Assembly: GCA_948330435.1 (NCBI GenBank)
Contig: CAOJBY010000003.1
Span: forward strand, 124,001 to 188,000
From: an uncultured Lachnoclostridium sp.
GTDB taxonomy: Bacteria > Bacillota > Clostridia > Lachnospirales > Lachnospiraceae
DNA: 64,000 nucleotides
Direction of reading: 5' to 3'
In this document: positions 16,901 through 26,171 of the stretch, piece by piece
Numbering within the stretch: position 1 is the stretch's first letter
How the letters are laid out: each line of letters begins with the position of its first letter
Translations under genes and position numbers: made by a program
Notes under the pieces: model-generated
The model's database searches: none
Told to the model about the DNA's origin: nothing
The model's input: the letters and a program-made list of their open reading frames with translations, nothing else

Positions 16901-19399
16901 GAAAACGGAGTGCTCATGGAAGCTCCTAGGGATGCGATGATTTTCCGGATCAGTACGGGGGAAGCCTACCAGGTTGACGGGGACACAAAGGAAGCGGTCA
17001 TTACCGTGGTGCAGGAAAATGATCGGCAGGTGGGAGCATTGCGACTCTACAAACAGGGAGAAATGCTTAACTCCTATGACGGGGACTTCCAATATGTGCT
17101 TGCCGGAATCAAGGGGGCGGAGTTTTCCGTTTATGCAAAGGAAGAGATTCTATCGCCGGATAATCAGGGCACGGTCCTCTTGGAAAAGGATCAGCTTGCA
17201 GGAACCATTACGACGGGAGAGGACGGGAAAGGATATGTGGACAGCCTGCCCCTTGGCTCCTATTATGTAGTGGAAACAAAGGCAGGGGATGGCTTTGTAC
17301 TAAATCCGGAGGTGCAGGAGTTCACCATTTCCTATGCAGGGCAGGAGGTTTGCGTGGTTTATGAGGACATGTCCTTTACCAACGCACGGCAGAGGGTGTC
17401 CCTTTCCATTGAGAAGAAAGACGTGGAGACAAAAGAGCCGGTTTCCGGTGCGGTTTTTGGACTGTATGCCGGGGAACCCATTGAAAACCGTTTGGGGGAA
17501 GTCATTGTTGAGACGGATACCTTGTTGGAAACGGTAACCTCGGATGAGATGGGATGTGTGGCATTCACAAAGGACTATCCTTTTTTCTCTTATTATGTGA
17601 GAGAGCTGGAACCTCCAAAGGGCTATATTACCAATGGGGAAACGGTGGTATTTGAGCCGGCTTATCAGGGACAGGAGGTTGAAGCAGCGGAGTATGGCAG
17701 GGAATTTTTCAATACGCCCACGACTACGGAAGTAACGAAAGAGGACATTGCCAGTGGTGCGGAGCTATCCGGAGCCACCTTAAGCGTTCTTGATGAAGAG
17801 GGAAACGTGGTTGACACATGGACTTCTCTTGCAGGGGAAAAGCATGTGATTAAGAGACTGGAAGCAGGTAAGACCTATATTCTTCGGGAGGAATATGCAC
17901 CTTATGGCTATCTGAAAGCACAGGACGTGGAATTTACCGGGGAGGATACGGGGGAGGTCCAAAGTGTGATTATGCAGGATGAAGTCCCAACGGGAACCAT
18001 CATCGTGAACAAGGACGGGGAGTTTTTGCAGGATGTCAAGGCATTGGAGGAACATTGGTATGACGTGATTTTCCAGTATTTCAAAAAGTCCCTTGCAGGG
18101 GTGACATTCAAGGTTTATGCTGCGGAGGATATCGTAAGTCTGGACGGGCTTGACACCCTTTACTATGAGAAAGATCAGCTTGTGGGAGAGATTGTCACAA
18201 ATGACAAGGGGATAGCGAATCTTCAGGAGCTTCCTTTGGGGAAATATTATCTTGTGGAGACAAAGACCCTGGAGGGCTTTGTGCTGAATCAGGAGCCGAT
18301 GGAAGCGGACTTGTCTTATGTGGATCAGGACACGAAGATCGTTTATGCAGGCATGAATGTCACCAATGAGCGACAAAGAGTGCGGATTACGGTAACAAAG
18401 GCGGACGCAGAGACAAAGGAAGCATTGGAGGGTGCGGTTTTTGGCCTTTATTCGTCGGAGGACATTGTGAATGGGGACGGCAGGGTTGTAGCCGCAAAGG
18501 ACAGCCTTGTGGGAAAGGCCGTGACCTGGAAAGACGGAAAATGTGTATTTTCCAATGATTTGCCCCTTGGACGGTATTATGTGAAAGAGATGGAAGCCCC
18601 CAAAGGGTATGTGCGGAGTGATGAGATCTTTACACTGGATGCTTCTTATCAGGGGGAGTATGTCAAGGTGATTGAGTTTCAGGCGGCATTTGAGAATTAT
18701 CCTACGAAGCTTGAGATCTCTAAGACAGACATTACCGGAGAGCATGAATTGGAGGATGCGGTTCTGACCATTCTTGACAAGGATGGGCGTGTGGTGGAAA
18801 CGTGGAAGTCCAAGGGGACACCCCACTATATCGAGCGTATTCCCACCGGGGAGTACACGCTGCGAGAAGAGACGGCACCTTATGGATATAAGATCGCTTC
18901 GAACGTGAAGTTCAAGGTGGAGGATACAAAGGAAATCCAGAAAGTCTCCATGAAAGATGAGGTTGTCCTTGGCAGGATTCTGATTGAAAAAACGGACAAG
19001 GATACCGGAGAAAATATCAAGGGTGTTGAGTTTGAGATCCGTGATCAGGATGGAAAAGTGATTGAAACGCTTGTGACGGATCGGGATGGTCATGGGGAAT
19101 CCGGGGAGCTTCCCATTGCGGTGTTTGAGGATGGAACGTATGCGGAGGATATCAAGTACTTTGTCGTGGAGACAAAGGCGGCGGAGGGTTATATTCTTGA
19201 CAGTACGCCCCATGAAATTGTGCTGAAGTATGAGGGGGACGCACCGGATTTGGTGAGGTATCACTTGAAGCTGACGAACCAGGCAACGGGGGAGAAACTG
19301 CCGCAGACCGGGGATTGGTTGAATCCTTGGGTGCTTGGTGGATTGGGATTGATTTTGATGGCGATAGGGGGTGTTGTGTTAAGGAAGAAGTGTAGATAA
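13994..19399 (+). CDS. LPXTG-anchored thioester (TQXA) adhesin with repeated Cna-B/SpaA domains
   Basis: A 1801-residue surface protein. Residues 1-30 form a signal peptide ending near SAAAS. A Glu/Thr-rich linker follows. A thioester domain spans about 230-400, with Cys259 in AFCILYGG and the T313-Q314-A-A motif, whose Cys-Gln bond covalently captures host ligands. Then come many Cna-B/SpaA-type domains; a three-domain module of about 320 residues is present twice (about 1015-1330 and 1335-1660). The C-terminus has LPQTG (1769-1773), a hydrophobic helix and RKKCR, the sortase signal. Position in the element suggests a mating-pair or host adhesin, anchored perhaps by the element's own sortase (53453). 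Confidence 0.9.
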   Translation: MRNIKCKRMIAVILAVVTCIMNCGLSAAASEPGATGETVVEIVEETVEETVEETAGGTVKDTIKDIIEDTETNTDKAGNGTDTKDIASGGVASDLTADLPDGATGEEKSEKAVEEETVKDPEPETSGGRTDIFYGEQSMEEMLHLLSTDVDKDSFFQYSIWDFLDVEDLEYLNENGLTLDDLYAVMTGADGYDAYADGLSKILMKMNETGIAVASVGDTATVSFSSNVSSGRLGAIGAFGSGDHGPMKQIRLNGEEAFCILYGGACSTGMTYTAVSPEELGISDEQADLLVKIYGWYLEAQAIHNNTGNYAITQAAMWLVRNNRWGSAESMAAAISPMLAQVSVLNTQLATDLFKSMAQWVKDADDGRVTSGVEFWSYGPNQYLLTGGSWMSKPKEYSAYVVLDKKDAITGAGISQNVQFKLYEDNGTDTGAVFHRSGDTYTSSVITTTTPGKGYYVKETSTPNGYLADNNHYHFSISEGDSNAEKVISNAGGVFANQPYWVRIRIPKIDAETGKQIVNQAVFTVTAENGSLSEQVTFQKQADGSYLSSRVYFNESNGGRFYVQETKAPSGYYGDWANEGAGKTAGSNTNKVKYSFQANQGLHGQTVTIANAGGKFANEHVTGRISMIKKDTERKTNKSQGDATLEHVVYGLYAKENILHPDGVTGVLYKKDELVTRLETDASGRASAEGLYLGRYYLQEITPSEGYLLDTTKYDVVLAYGDETKLVVVQNKDVFEQVKKQAFEMIKVGDDGEHSEAELLQAGFTIYLIRDLSKVKDGTIVPDENGNYRGEDFADYDFSGETAAVDYAHNFEGDVIPELFTDGKGFLRSPELAYGSYVVVETTVPDEYVRIEPFIVRVTEDSRTAQTWRVFMDDAFRAKIKIVKGDSISSETILKEGTKYRIYDVEQEKYVEQWITYPNKVCYGTEERPYAVSKDGYLLTPDTLSVGTYRLEEVEAPDGYVLNGYEGYSENGVLMEAPRDAMIFRISTGEAYQVDGDTKEAVITVVQENDRQVGALRLYKQGEMLNSYDGDFQYVLAGIKGAEFSVYAKEEILSPDNQGTVLLEKDQLAGTITTGEDGKGYVDSLPLGSYYVVETKAGDGFVLNPEVQEFTISYAGQEVCVVYEDMSFTNARQRVSLSIEKKDVETKEPVSGAVFGLYAGEPIENRLGEVIVETDTLLETVTSDEMGCVAFTKDYPFFSYYVRELEPPKGYITNGETVVFEPAYQGQEVEAAEYGREFFNTPTTTEVTKEDIASGAELSGATLSVLDEEGNVVDTWTSLAGEKHVIKRLEAGKTYILREEYAPYGYLKAQDVEFTGEDTGEVQSVIMQDEVPTGTIIVNKDGEFLQDVKALEEHWYDVIFQYFKKSLAGVTFKVYAAEDIVSLDGLDTLYYEKDQLVGEIVTNDKGIANLQELPLGKYYLVETKTLEGFVLNQEPMEADLSYVDQDTKIVYAGMNVTNERQRVRITVTKADAETKEALEGAVFGLYSSEDIVNGDGRVVAAKDSLVGKAVTWKDGKCVFSNDLPLGRYYVKEMEAPKGYVRSDEIFTLDASYQGEYVKVIEFQAAFENYPTKLEISKTDITGEHELEDAVLTILDKDGRVVETWKSKGTPHYIERIPTGEYTLREETAPYGYKIASNVKFKVEDTKEIQKVSMKDEVVLGRILIEKTDKDTGENIKGVEFEIRDQDGKVIETLVTDRDGHGESGELPIAVFEDGTYAEDIKYFVVETKAAEGYILDSTPHEIVLKYEGDAPDLVRYHLKLTNQATGEKLPQTGDWLNPWVLGGLGLILMAIGGVVLRKKCR

Positions 19400-19410
19400 A
19401 ATTTAAGTGG

Positions 19411-19444
19411 GATTTTCTGCTCGATTTATTTCGGGCAGAAAATC
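19411..19444 (+). terminator. Hairpin terminator after the adhesin
   Basis: GATTTTCTGC (19411-19420) / GCAGAAAATC (19435-19444), 10 bp perfect. The following T content is weak. It marks the border to the AT-rich cargo genes. Confidence 0.6.
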
Positions 19445-19549
19445 TTGGTGAAAATTGGTATGGGAGATGGTATAATAAGATAAATCCAGGTGGTAAAAAA
19501 CGGAAAAAATTTGCTATAAATACATTAGAATTAAAAAGTGGGGGAACTA

Positions 19550-22500
19550 ATGAAAACGGTAAAAATTATAGTAAAGAGGATTTGTAATTTCGTTCGTCTA
19601 AAGCTTGAGAATTTAATACAGAAAATAGATAAATATCAAAATGAAAGATTCCATGATTTGGCCCCAGCAGATGAATTAGATGCTAGCAGAGAGTATTTTA
19701 AAGCACTTGATTGGGCATTAAGAAATGACAAGATAACGAATATTGCTTTGTCAGGACCATATGGTTCCGGTAAAAGTAGTATTATTCAGTCCTATATGAA
19801 AAAGCATCGCTGGCTAAAGGCTATCAATATATCGCTGGCTACTTTTGTGGAACTGGAAGAGTTTGATGGGGAACAAAACCAAGCCAAGAAGCCGTATGTG
19901 CAAGAGAAGTTAATAGATGTAGGGGAGAAAAGGATAGAAGAGGGTGTTTTAAAACAGCTTTTTTATAAAGTAGATCATAAAAGGATACCAAGAAGCAGAT
20001 ATAGAAAATTATATAGAGTTAGTAAGTTGAAAATTTTTTTAATTACTATTTTAGCTTTGGCTTTTATTGCTTTAGGCATTTTTTATTTTATGCCTGAAAT
20101 TTGGGACAAAGGAATTAAGCATATTTATTTGTTTGGGGCCTATCACGGTTTAAGTAAAATAAAATCTTGGCTTGTTGTTTTGTTCTTTGGTTTAATAGTG
20201 ATATGGGTTATTTCCCTCTTATTATGGATATTATTGACCAGTTATAAGGTAAAAGAGGTCAATCTGGCTGACAAAGCGGCAATTACGAAGCAGGATGAAA
20301 ACAATGAATCTATATTTGATAAAAATATGGATGAAATCATATATTTCTTTGAAGAAACACGCTATAAAGTAGTTTTTATTGAAGATTTAGATCGGTTCAA
20401 AAGTCCTGAAATATTTGTGAGATTGAGGGAACTAAATACGATTTTAAATAACTATGAAAAAATACGTCGGAAAATAGTCTTTGTTTATGCAATTCGTGAT
20501 GATATGTTCATGGATAAAGACAGGACAAAGTTTTTTGATTTTATTATACCAATAGTTCCGATAATCAATTCTACAAATTCGAACGAAAAATTATTGGAAC
20601 TTTTGGGAGAGAATTTAAGTAAAGATGATACTGTAGATAATAAACGTGGTATTACGCAGGAATACGTCATGTCGGTATCTCCTTATATTGATGACATGCG
20701 TGTTTTGATTAATATTTATAATGAATTTCTTATTTACAAAAACACATTGCGTGAAGAGCAGCAGTTAGATCTCGAAGACATTCAAATGATGTCATTGATG
20801 ATCTTTAAAAATCTGCGTCCAAATGATTTTGCAAAGTTACAGATGGAGAAAGGTGTTGTAAAAGATGCCTTTAGATGTAAAGAAAGATTTTTGAAAAGTC
20901 AAATAGAAAAATTGGAGGAAGAGAAAAGAGATTTAACTGAAAAACTGAGAATAATAGATGAAGATATATTATCAGATATAGATGAACTTAGGTTGGCCGT
21001 TTTGTATAAATTGAGAAATGGTTTAGAACTTCCTAGTGGTATTATGGTAGGAGGTAGTTGGTATACGTTCGCTACAATTATGAGTAAGGATTTTAATCTC
21101 AAAAATATATACAATAGTAAAATTACTATTCATTATAATTCGGGTACAAGAACGATTAAGAATGGTATTGAACTTTTAGATGATAAGGCAGGCAAACAAT
21201 ATAGTTATATAGAACGATATAGGGCTTTGCTCAATAGTGCACCAGAAAGAATCGAAGCTTTGCACAATAGAATTGCATCTATAACAGAAAGAGTTTCAAG
21301 ATTGAGGAATTTAACATTCTGTGGGTTGTGTGAAATCTATGCTCTGGAAGACATTTTAGATTTTAATTATGATGATAATTTGTTTTTAATATTTGCTCTT
21401 AGAAATGGCTATATAGATGAAAAATATGCTGATTATATAAATTATTTTCATGCCAACAGTATTACAAATAGAGACATGAATTTTATATTAAATGTAAGAA
21501 ATCATGGAGGAATAAATTCTTGGGGGAGCTTAAGCAAAATTGATCAAGTAATAAAGCGATTGAGTGTTTATGAATTTGAACAGAAAGAAATTTATAATTT
21601 TGATTTGTTGGAATATATGTTGAAGTATGATAGCGATAGTGAAAAATGCCAAAGATTTATAAAGCAGTTATCGGACGAAGATGAACGTAGTTGGTATTTT
21701 ATTAATACTTTTATGGATCTGACGATGTATACGAATAAAGATTTGTTTATTCAATTGCTGGGAGGGGCTTGGAAAGGTATATGGGATTATATTTATAATG
21801 AACCATTGCTCGCAGATACAAGAAAATTGTTTTATTTGGAATTACTGCTTAAGAATTGCACTATAGAACAGATAAAGGGGTTTGATTCCAATAAAAAAAT
21901 CACGGATTATTTCATTGGCAAGCCGGATATTTTGCAGGCATTGGCAGGCGTGGAAATAAACCGGATGAAAGATATTATTGGGAGGTTGGAGATTAAGTTT
22001 ACAGAATTAAAAACAGAGGGAGTTTCCCAACAGCTTTTAGAATGGATTTTTGATAATTGTTATTATGTGATTAATCTTCCAATGCTTCAAAATATTGTAA
22101 AACAAAAAAAGGAAGATGTTTTAAATGGTTTAGAAACTGCAAATTATACGATACTCAGGTCTTTGGAATATCCGCCGGTCTGCGAATATATTGATGAGAA
22201 TTTTGAAGATTATATTAATGATGTGGTATTACAAATTCCGACAAATATATATGAGTCAGAAGAATCCATAAATATTATGATTCAAAAAATGCAGGCGGAT
22301 CCAGATTTGTGTAAAGAGATTATAAAAAAAGAAGATGTTTCTATAAAAGATCTTTCACAATGCTGCCTGGAAATAGTTGAAGAGAAAGGGGGAGAAGCAA
22401 AATGGATCTGGGATACTTACTTGGATACAGGAAAAGTAATTCCCTCTTGGAGAAATGTATTATTTTATTTTCAGTATTTCGGATTAACAGTATCACTTCA

Positions 22501-23287
22501 AGACTTTATATCTGCCAAAATTGATGAGCTAATTTTGGATTCTGTTAAAGAAACCAATACTGTTTTTACAGAAGCCATTCTGCTACAAGATTTTGATATA
22601 TCCGTTTATCGAAAATTAATAAAAATCTTTAGACTGGAAAACTTTGACCATTCTTTGAGTAATTTTACGAGGGAGCAGGTAGAAGCCTTAATAGAATCAA
22701 AATATTTTAAAATTAGTCCAGAGCAGTATTTAGACTTAAAGCAATATTATCCGGAACAATGTCTCCAATTCATTATATTGAATAAGGATGATTTTATCAG
22801 GCAGATTGAAAGTTATGAATTGGATGAAACACACGTAGAAGAGTTACTGGATTCAAATAAATTAACAGAAAATGAGAAAAAGGTAATCATCGAAGCTATA
22901 GGGAAAAATCACATTACTGAGAAAATGGCATTTGTAATCCGTGAAATGACAATTCCATTGGAAAAAGAGATTGTGAATACTGCATGGGAGTTACTGCCAA
23001 ACGAGAAATGCCATCAGTTATTATTAAACCAAATACAAATATTTAGCAGGGCCGAATTAAGTGAAAAGTTTAATTCTTTAGGGGGTGTTTATAAGCCTTT
23101 AGCAGATAGATCACGGCGTCATACAGTAAAATTGTTTCATAATGAATACAACCGGAAATTAGCAGAATATTTGTATCAGAAAGATTATCTAACAAGTAAA
23201 GAGAATGTTATGATTAAAGTAAATGGAAAAGAAGAGCCCTATATTCATTGCAGGGTGAAACAGATAAAAAGTAACGCTAAAGCATAA
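19550..23287 (+). CDS. YobI-like / KAP-type membrane-anchored P-loop NTPase
   Basis: About 1245 residues. Walker A GPYGSGKSS lies at about 69-77 and Walker B VVFIEDLDRF at about 275-281. Two membrane helices (about 157-180 and 205-230) are inserted between them, the arrangement of KAP/YobI P-loop proteins. The C-terminal 800 residues are helical, repeat-like and unrecognised. The N-terminal AREYFKALDWAL-type region matches the YobI-like family from memory. ATG 19550 follows GGGGGAA; GTG 19538 is possible. DNA here is far richer in A+T than the flanking adhesin and transfer genes, a sign of separate acquisition. The HEPN/SEC-C gene follows 38 nt downstream, so the two form one operon. KAP ATPases occur in several phage-defence contexts; a defence role is an inference. 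Confidence 0.8.
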   Translation: MKTVKIIVKRICNFVRLKLENLIQKIDKYQNERFHDLAPADELDASREYFKALDWALRNDKITNIALSGPYGSGKSSIIQSYMKKHRWLKAINISLATFVELEEFDGEQNQAKKPYVQEKLIDVGEKRIEEGVLKQLFYKVDHKRIPRSRYRKLYRVSKLKIFLITILALAFIALGIFYFMPEIWDKGIKHIYLFGAYHGLSKIKSWLVVLFFGLIVIWVISLLLWILLTSYKVKEVNLADKAAITKQDENNESIFDKNMDEIIYFFEETRYKVVFIEDLDRFKSPEIFVRLRELNTILNNYEKIRRKIVFVYAIRDDMFMDKDRTKFFDFIIPIVPIINSTNSNEKLLELLGENLSKDDTVDNKRGITQEYVMSVSPYIDDMRVLINIYNEFLIYKNTLREEQQLDLEDIQMMSLMIFKNLRPNDFAKLQMEKGVVKDAFRCKERFLKSQIEKLEEEKRDLTEKLRIIDEDILSDIDELRLAVLYKLRNGLELPSGIMVGGSWYTFATIMSKDFNLKNIYNSKITIHYNSGTRTIKNGIELLDDKAGKQYSYIERYRALLNSAPERIEALHNRIASITERVSRLRNLTFCGLCEIYALEDILDFNYDDNLFLIFALRNGYIDEKYADYINYFHANSITNRDMNFILNVRNHGGINSWGSLSKIDQVIKRLSVYEFEQKEIYNFDLLEYMLKYDSDSEKCQRFIKQLSDEDERSWYFINTFMDLTMYTNKDLFIQLLGGAWKGIWDYIYNEPLLADTRKLFYLELLLKNCTIEQIKGFDSNKKITDYFIGKPDILQALAGVEINRMKDIIGRLEIKFTELKTEGVSQQLLEWIFDNCYYVINLPMLQNIVKQKKEDVLNGLETANYTILRSLEYPPVCEYIDENFEDYINDVVLQIPTNIYESEESINIMIQKMQADPDLCKEIIKKEDVSIKDLSQCCLEIVEEKGGEAKWIWDTYLDTGKVIPSWRNVLFYFQYFGLTVSLQDFISAKIDELILDSVKETNTVFTEAILLQDFDISVYRKLIKIFRLENFDHSLSNFTREQVEALIESKYFKISPEQYLDLKQYYPEQCLQFIILNKDDFIRQIESYELDETHVEELLDSNKLTENEKKVIIEAIGKNHITEKMAFVIREMTIPLEKEIVNTAWELLPNEKCHQLLLNQIQIFSRAELSEKFNSLGGVYKPLADRSRRHTVKLFHNEYNRKLAEYLYQKDYLTSKENVMIKVNGKEEPYIHCRVKQIKSNAKA

Positions 23288-23325
23288 TATAGATTTGTAT
23301 ACAATATTGGAAGGAGGGACATGGT

Positions 23326-24705
23326 ATGCAGATAAATTATTATATAAAGTGTTATATTTGCGGAAAAGTTAGTAATTTGAAATATCAAATGGGTTTTTCA
23401 AGGCGACATCCGATTCGATTTAAATGTCCATGTGGAGTGTCGCTTAGAGGAGAATTCAGTAATAAAAATGGTATTAGTTTTGAAAATGGACAAATAATAA
23501 ATAATGAGTTGAATGAACTCCCAGCGTTAATTGTTTATTCGTCAGGAGATTTCCTTACAGAACCGCCTTTTGTTCCGATGGAAGCATCACAACTTTTGGG
23601 GCTAACCTCATTTATGAATGCAACGGAATACCTTAATTATGATGATTTTAGGAAAGAGTTTTCTTTTGTAGTTGAATACAGAGATAAATACCACCCAATT
23701 AATAGAGCAATTAATGAATTGTATTTTGCAAATAATGAATCTCTTTTGATTGAAACAATAAAGAAGAATTATAGTAATCCAGTTTACAATTTACAAACCA
23801 ACAATAGTATTGATATATTTAGAGCAGTTGCCAAGATAAATCAATTTCAATTTTTAAATTCTAAAGAGTGTAATGCTGTTTTAAAAATAACATCGCTTTT
23901 TAAAAAGGCTATTATAGAAAAGCGATCGGAATTAGAGCGATATCTTTCTTACTTAAATACATTAAATCGTTTAGAAGAGTGGAAAAAACGAATATATAAA
24001 TTGTGCGATTTGGTCTATGAGAAAATAGATTTATTAATACCAATTATTAGTGTTGATTTTTATAAGGGTAATAAAGGGGAGATGTTAGATGGAAGATTTG
24101 CAATAACAACAACGTCTTTTGAGGATATTAAACAACTATATGTTGATTTGTATGAGCTTATAGCAGATGTTCTTGTACTATTAGTTGGCTTTGATAATGT
24201 ATTAGAACGTGGTGATTATGAAAAAATTAAGCCGGTTGAGGGATTAAGGGTTAATTCTTTATCCAATATGGTGAGTATGAGAAATAAAGGCAACATAATA
24301 AAATTTCTTGATAATGGCGGTATAGCAAGTGATTTGGTTTGTAAATGTTTGAGTGCAGATACAAGGAATAGTATTGGCCATTATGACTATGATTCGGAGG
24401 AAATAGCGAATAGTCTGGGACAAAAAATAAGATTCTATAATGTAAACAATAAAGAAGAGTTCGAAGAAAAAACACTTGCACAGATTTGTTATGATATTTG
24501 GCAGATGTATAATTGTATGGGAATATTTAGTGAGTTGATATATCGGTTACAAATGTATAATAAAAAATTAGAAGGACAGTATCCCTCAGAGTGCAATGAT
24601 TTGTATAAAACAATAATTGGATATGGCAAAAAGAAAATATATCCAAATGATAAATGTCCGTGTGGAAGTGGATTGAAGTATAAAAAATGTTGTGGGAAAA
24701 ACTAA
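23326..24705 (+). CDS. HEPN-like protein with zinc ribbon and C-terminal SEC-C motif
   Basis: 459 residues. The N-terminus has a zinc-ribbon pattern (C9-x2-C12 ... C34-x-C36). A helical middle part holds ADTRNSIGHYDY, in which Arg347-x4-His352 fits the Rx4-6H signature of HEPN ribonucleases. The last 18 residues, DKCPCGSGLKYKKCCGKN, are a complete SEC-C zinc motif. ATG 23326 follows AAGGAGGGA. It is AT-rich like its partner ATPase. HEPN proteins are common toxic RNases in defence and toxin systems, so an ATPase-controlled RNase is a reasonable but untested idea. The residues between the zinc parts are otherwise unrecognised. Confidence 0.7.
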   Translation: MQINYYIKCYICGKVSNLKYQMGFSRRHPIRFKCPCGVSLRGEFSNKNGISFENGQIINNELNELPALIVYSSGDFLTEPPFVPMEASQLLGLTSFMNATEYLNYDDFRKEFSFVVEYRDKYHPINRAINELYFANNESLLIETIKKNYSNPVYNLQTNNSIDIFRAVAKINQFQFLNSKECNAVLKITSLFKKAIIEKRSELERYLSYLNTLNRLEEWKKRIYKLCDLVYEKIDLLIPIISVDFYKGNKGEMLDGRFAITTTSFEDIKQLYVDLYELIADVLVLLVGFDNVLERGDYEKIKPVEGLRVNSLSNMVSMRNKGNIIKFLDNGGIASDLVCKCLSADTRNSIGHYDYDSEEIANSLGQKIRFYNVNNKEEFEEKTLAQICYDIWQMYNCMGIFSELIYRLQMYNKKLEGQYPSECNDLYKTIIGYGKKKIYPNDKCPCGSGLKYKKCCGKN

Positions 24706-24766
24706 ATTATTCAATTGTAAATAAGAGTACCTATTTGATATGATATTTAAAATATAACTATTACAT

Positions 24767-24800
24767 AAGCCGAGGAGCCGAAAGCCCCGGCTTTTCTTTT
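24767..24800 (+). terminator. Terminator after the cargo operon
   Basis: AAGCCGAGG... pairs with ...CCCCGGCTT and is followed by a T-rich run. It closes the ATPase/HEPN transcript; together with the terminator at 19411 it brackets the module. Confidence 0.7.
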
Positions 24801-24826
24801 GCTTAAAATTAACGGAGGGCACCCAT

Positions 24827-24859
24827 ATGAGAATCATTCAGCGTGGAATACCACCATAA
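24827..24859 (+). CDS. Ten-codon minigene MRIIQRGIPP, leader or gene remnant
   Basis: ATG 24827 lies after CGGAGGG and the frame stops after ten codons. The peptide recalls the first residues of small zinc-ribbon proteins (MRIIxxG...P) found in related elements, so this may be a truncated gene. Alternatively it is a leader peptide in front of the terminator at 24907. The 24706-25021 stretch otherwise holds only the two terminators and the ribosome site of the DUF5688 gene. Confidence 0.3.
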   Translation: MRIIQRGIPP

Positions 24860-24906
24860 AAAGAGAAATTAGAAAACCCATAAAACAGAATGAAACACAG
24901 CGATTA

Positions 24907-24933
24907 AGCCAAGGAGCACTCCCTGGCTTTTTT
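24907..24933 (+). terminator. Rho-independent terminator / possible attenuator
   Basis: AGCCAAGGAG-CA-CTCCCTGGCT followed by TTTTTT, 89 nt before the DUF5688 start and downstream of the MRIIQRGIPP minigene. Confidence 0.75.
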
Positions 24934-25021
24934 GTTTGCACAGTTCCATACAGAGAAAGTAAATTACAAAATCAGCACAAGGAACCTGCGGCAGACAGGG
25001 GAAAAGGAGGAAACAATCAAA

Positions 25022-26029
25022 ATGATGGACTACGAAACTTTCAAAGAAGTGGCAAGGGAGCAGCTTATAAATTATATGCCAAGCGAATTTGAGGGCTGCA
25101 CGGCAGAAATCTACCCGGTATTAAAAGTGAATCAAGAGCTGGATGCCTTGGAGCTGTTTGTTCCTATGAAAGAGGGCAGACAGCGGACGAACGTAAAGCC
25201 CAGAATCTATCTGAACTATATGTACCAGGATTACAAGAAAAGCGGAGACTTAAAGGAAACCCTGCAGGCGGCGGCACTGGAGCTTAAGGATGCCTACGAA
25301 GATGATATCATGAAAAACGGGCACGGCCTTTTGGAAAACGCAAAAGAAAAACTGGTGGTACAGCTTATCAACACGGAGCAAAACAAGGAACTGTTAAAGA
25401 CCCTCCCCCACAGGCCCTTTCAGGATCTTTCCATCGTGTACCGTCTTGTGGCAGAGATACTCCCTGGGGAAATCCGGTCATCCCTCGTGAATAAAAATCT
25501 GGCAAAGCAACTGGGAATGGAAGAAAGCGATCTGTATGAAGCGGCCATCCACAACACAAAACGGTTATTTCCGCCGGTAACAAAAAGCATGAATCAAGTG
25601 CTCTGGGATATGGTAGGGGACTTTATGCCGACTGAGGTTATGAGTATGGAGGTGGAAGAAGATGCTGTGGGGAACCTGATGTATGTAATCAGCAATGAAC
25701 AGCAGATAAACGGGGCGGTGTCCATACTGTATGAGGACGAACTGCATGAGCTTTCGGAAAAGCTGGGAGCTGACTTATATCTTATGCCCTCATCCATAAA
25801 CGAAGTGATTGCCGTATCCGCCGATTTTGGGGATCCGAATGAGCTGGCACAGATGGTTATGGACATTAACATGTCAGCAGTGCTTGTGGATGAAAGACTG
25901 TCCAATCAGGTATACCACTATGACAAGGAACTGCGGGAAATCACCCTTGCCACGGACACGCCCAACAAGAGACTGGATCAGATTGTGGCAGAGCCGCCCC
26001 TTGCTTACGGGACAAAGCAGTCCAGATAG
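25022..26029 (+). CDS. DUF5688 family protein
   Basis: A protein of 335 residues, MMDYETFKEVAREQL..., matching from memory the DUF5688 family of conjugative elements of gut Clostridia. No catalytic motif, signal peptide or membrane segment is visible. AAAGGAGGA lies about 10 nt before ATG 25022; ATG 25025 is an equal candidate. It opens a run of closely packed genes (to 27659) for DNA metabolism of the element. Function unknown; the acidic, mixed alpha/beta composition suggests a cytosolic protein. Confidence 0.75.
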   Translation: MMDYETFKEVAREQLINYMPSEFEGCTAEIYPVLKVNQELDALELFVPMKEGRQRTNVKPRIYLNYMYQDYKKSGDLKETLQAAALELKDAYEDDIMKNGHGLLENAKEKLVVQLINTEQNKELLKTLPHRPFQDLSIVYRLVAEILPGEIRSSLVNKNLAKQLGMEESDLYEAAIHNTKRLFPPVTKSMNQVLWDMVGDFMPTEVMSMEVEEDAVGNLMYVISNEQQINGAVSILYEDELHELSEKLGADLYLMPSSINEVIAVSADFGDPNELAQMVMDINMSAVLVDERLSNQVYHYDKELREITLATDTPNKRLDQIVAEPPLAYGTKQSR

Positions 26030-26036
26030 GAAAGAA

Positions 26037-26171
26037 ATGAAAGAAGAAATCAGAGAGGTTACAATGGAAGAACTTTTCGCATTCATAAAGGCTCAGACGG
26101 GGGATTTTCTAATCCGTGTGGAGCCGGAAAAGGAGGAAAGCCTTGGAGATCAGGGAGTCGTTTCAGCTTGA
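26037..26171 (+). CDS. Small hypothetical protein, 44 aa
   Basis: MKEEIREVTMEELFAFIKAQTGDFLIRVEPE... starts at ATG 26037 after TAGGAAAG and overlaps the next gene by 29 nt. The tight spacing on both sides (7 nt from the upstream stop) favours a translated gene. No family is recognised; it is acidic and soluble. Confidence 0.5.
   Translation: MKEEIREVTMEELFAFIKAQTGDFLIRVEPEKEESLGDQGVVSA

Noticed and set aside
17780..19264. Open minus-strand frame of 494 codons opposite the adhesin
   Set aside because: It mirrors the repeated Cna-B modules in the antisense frame, has no ribosome site and resembles nothing; the plus-strand protein has full domain evidence.
24799..25092. 97-codon frame across the terminator at 24907
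   Set aside because: Runs through a strong terminator and into the start of the DUF5688 gene in another frame; low-complexity product.
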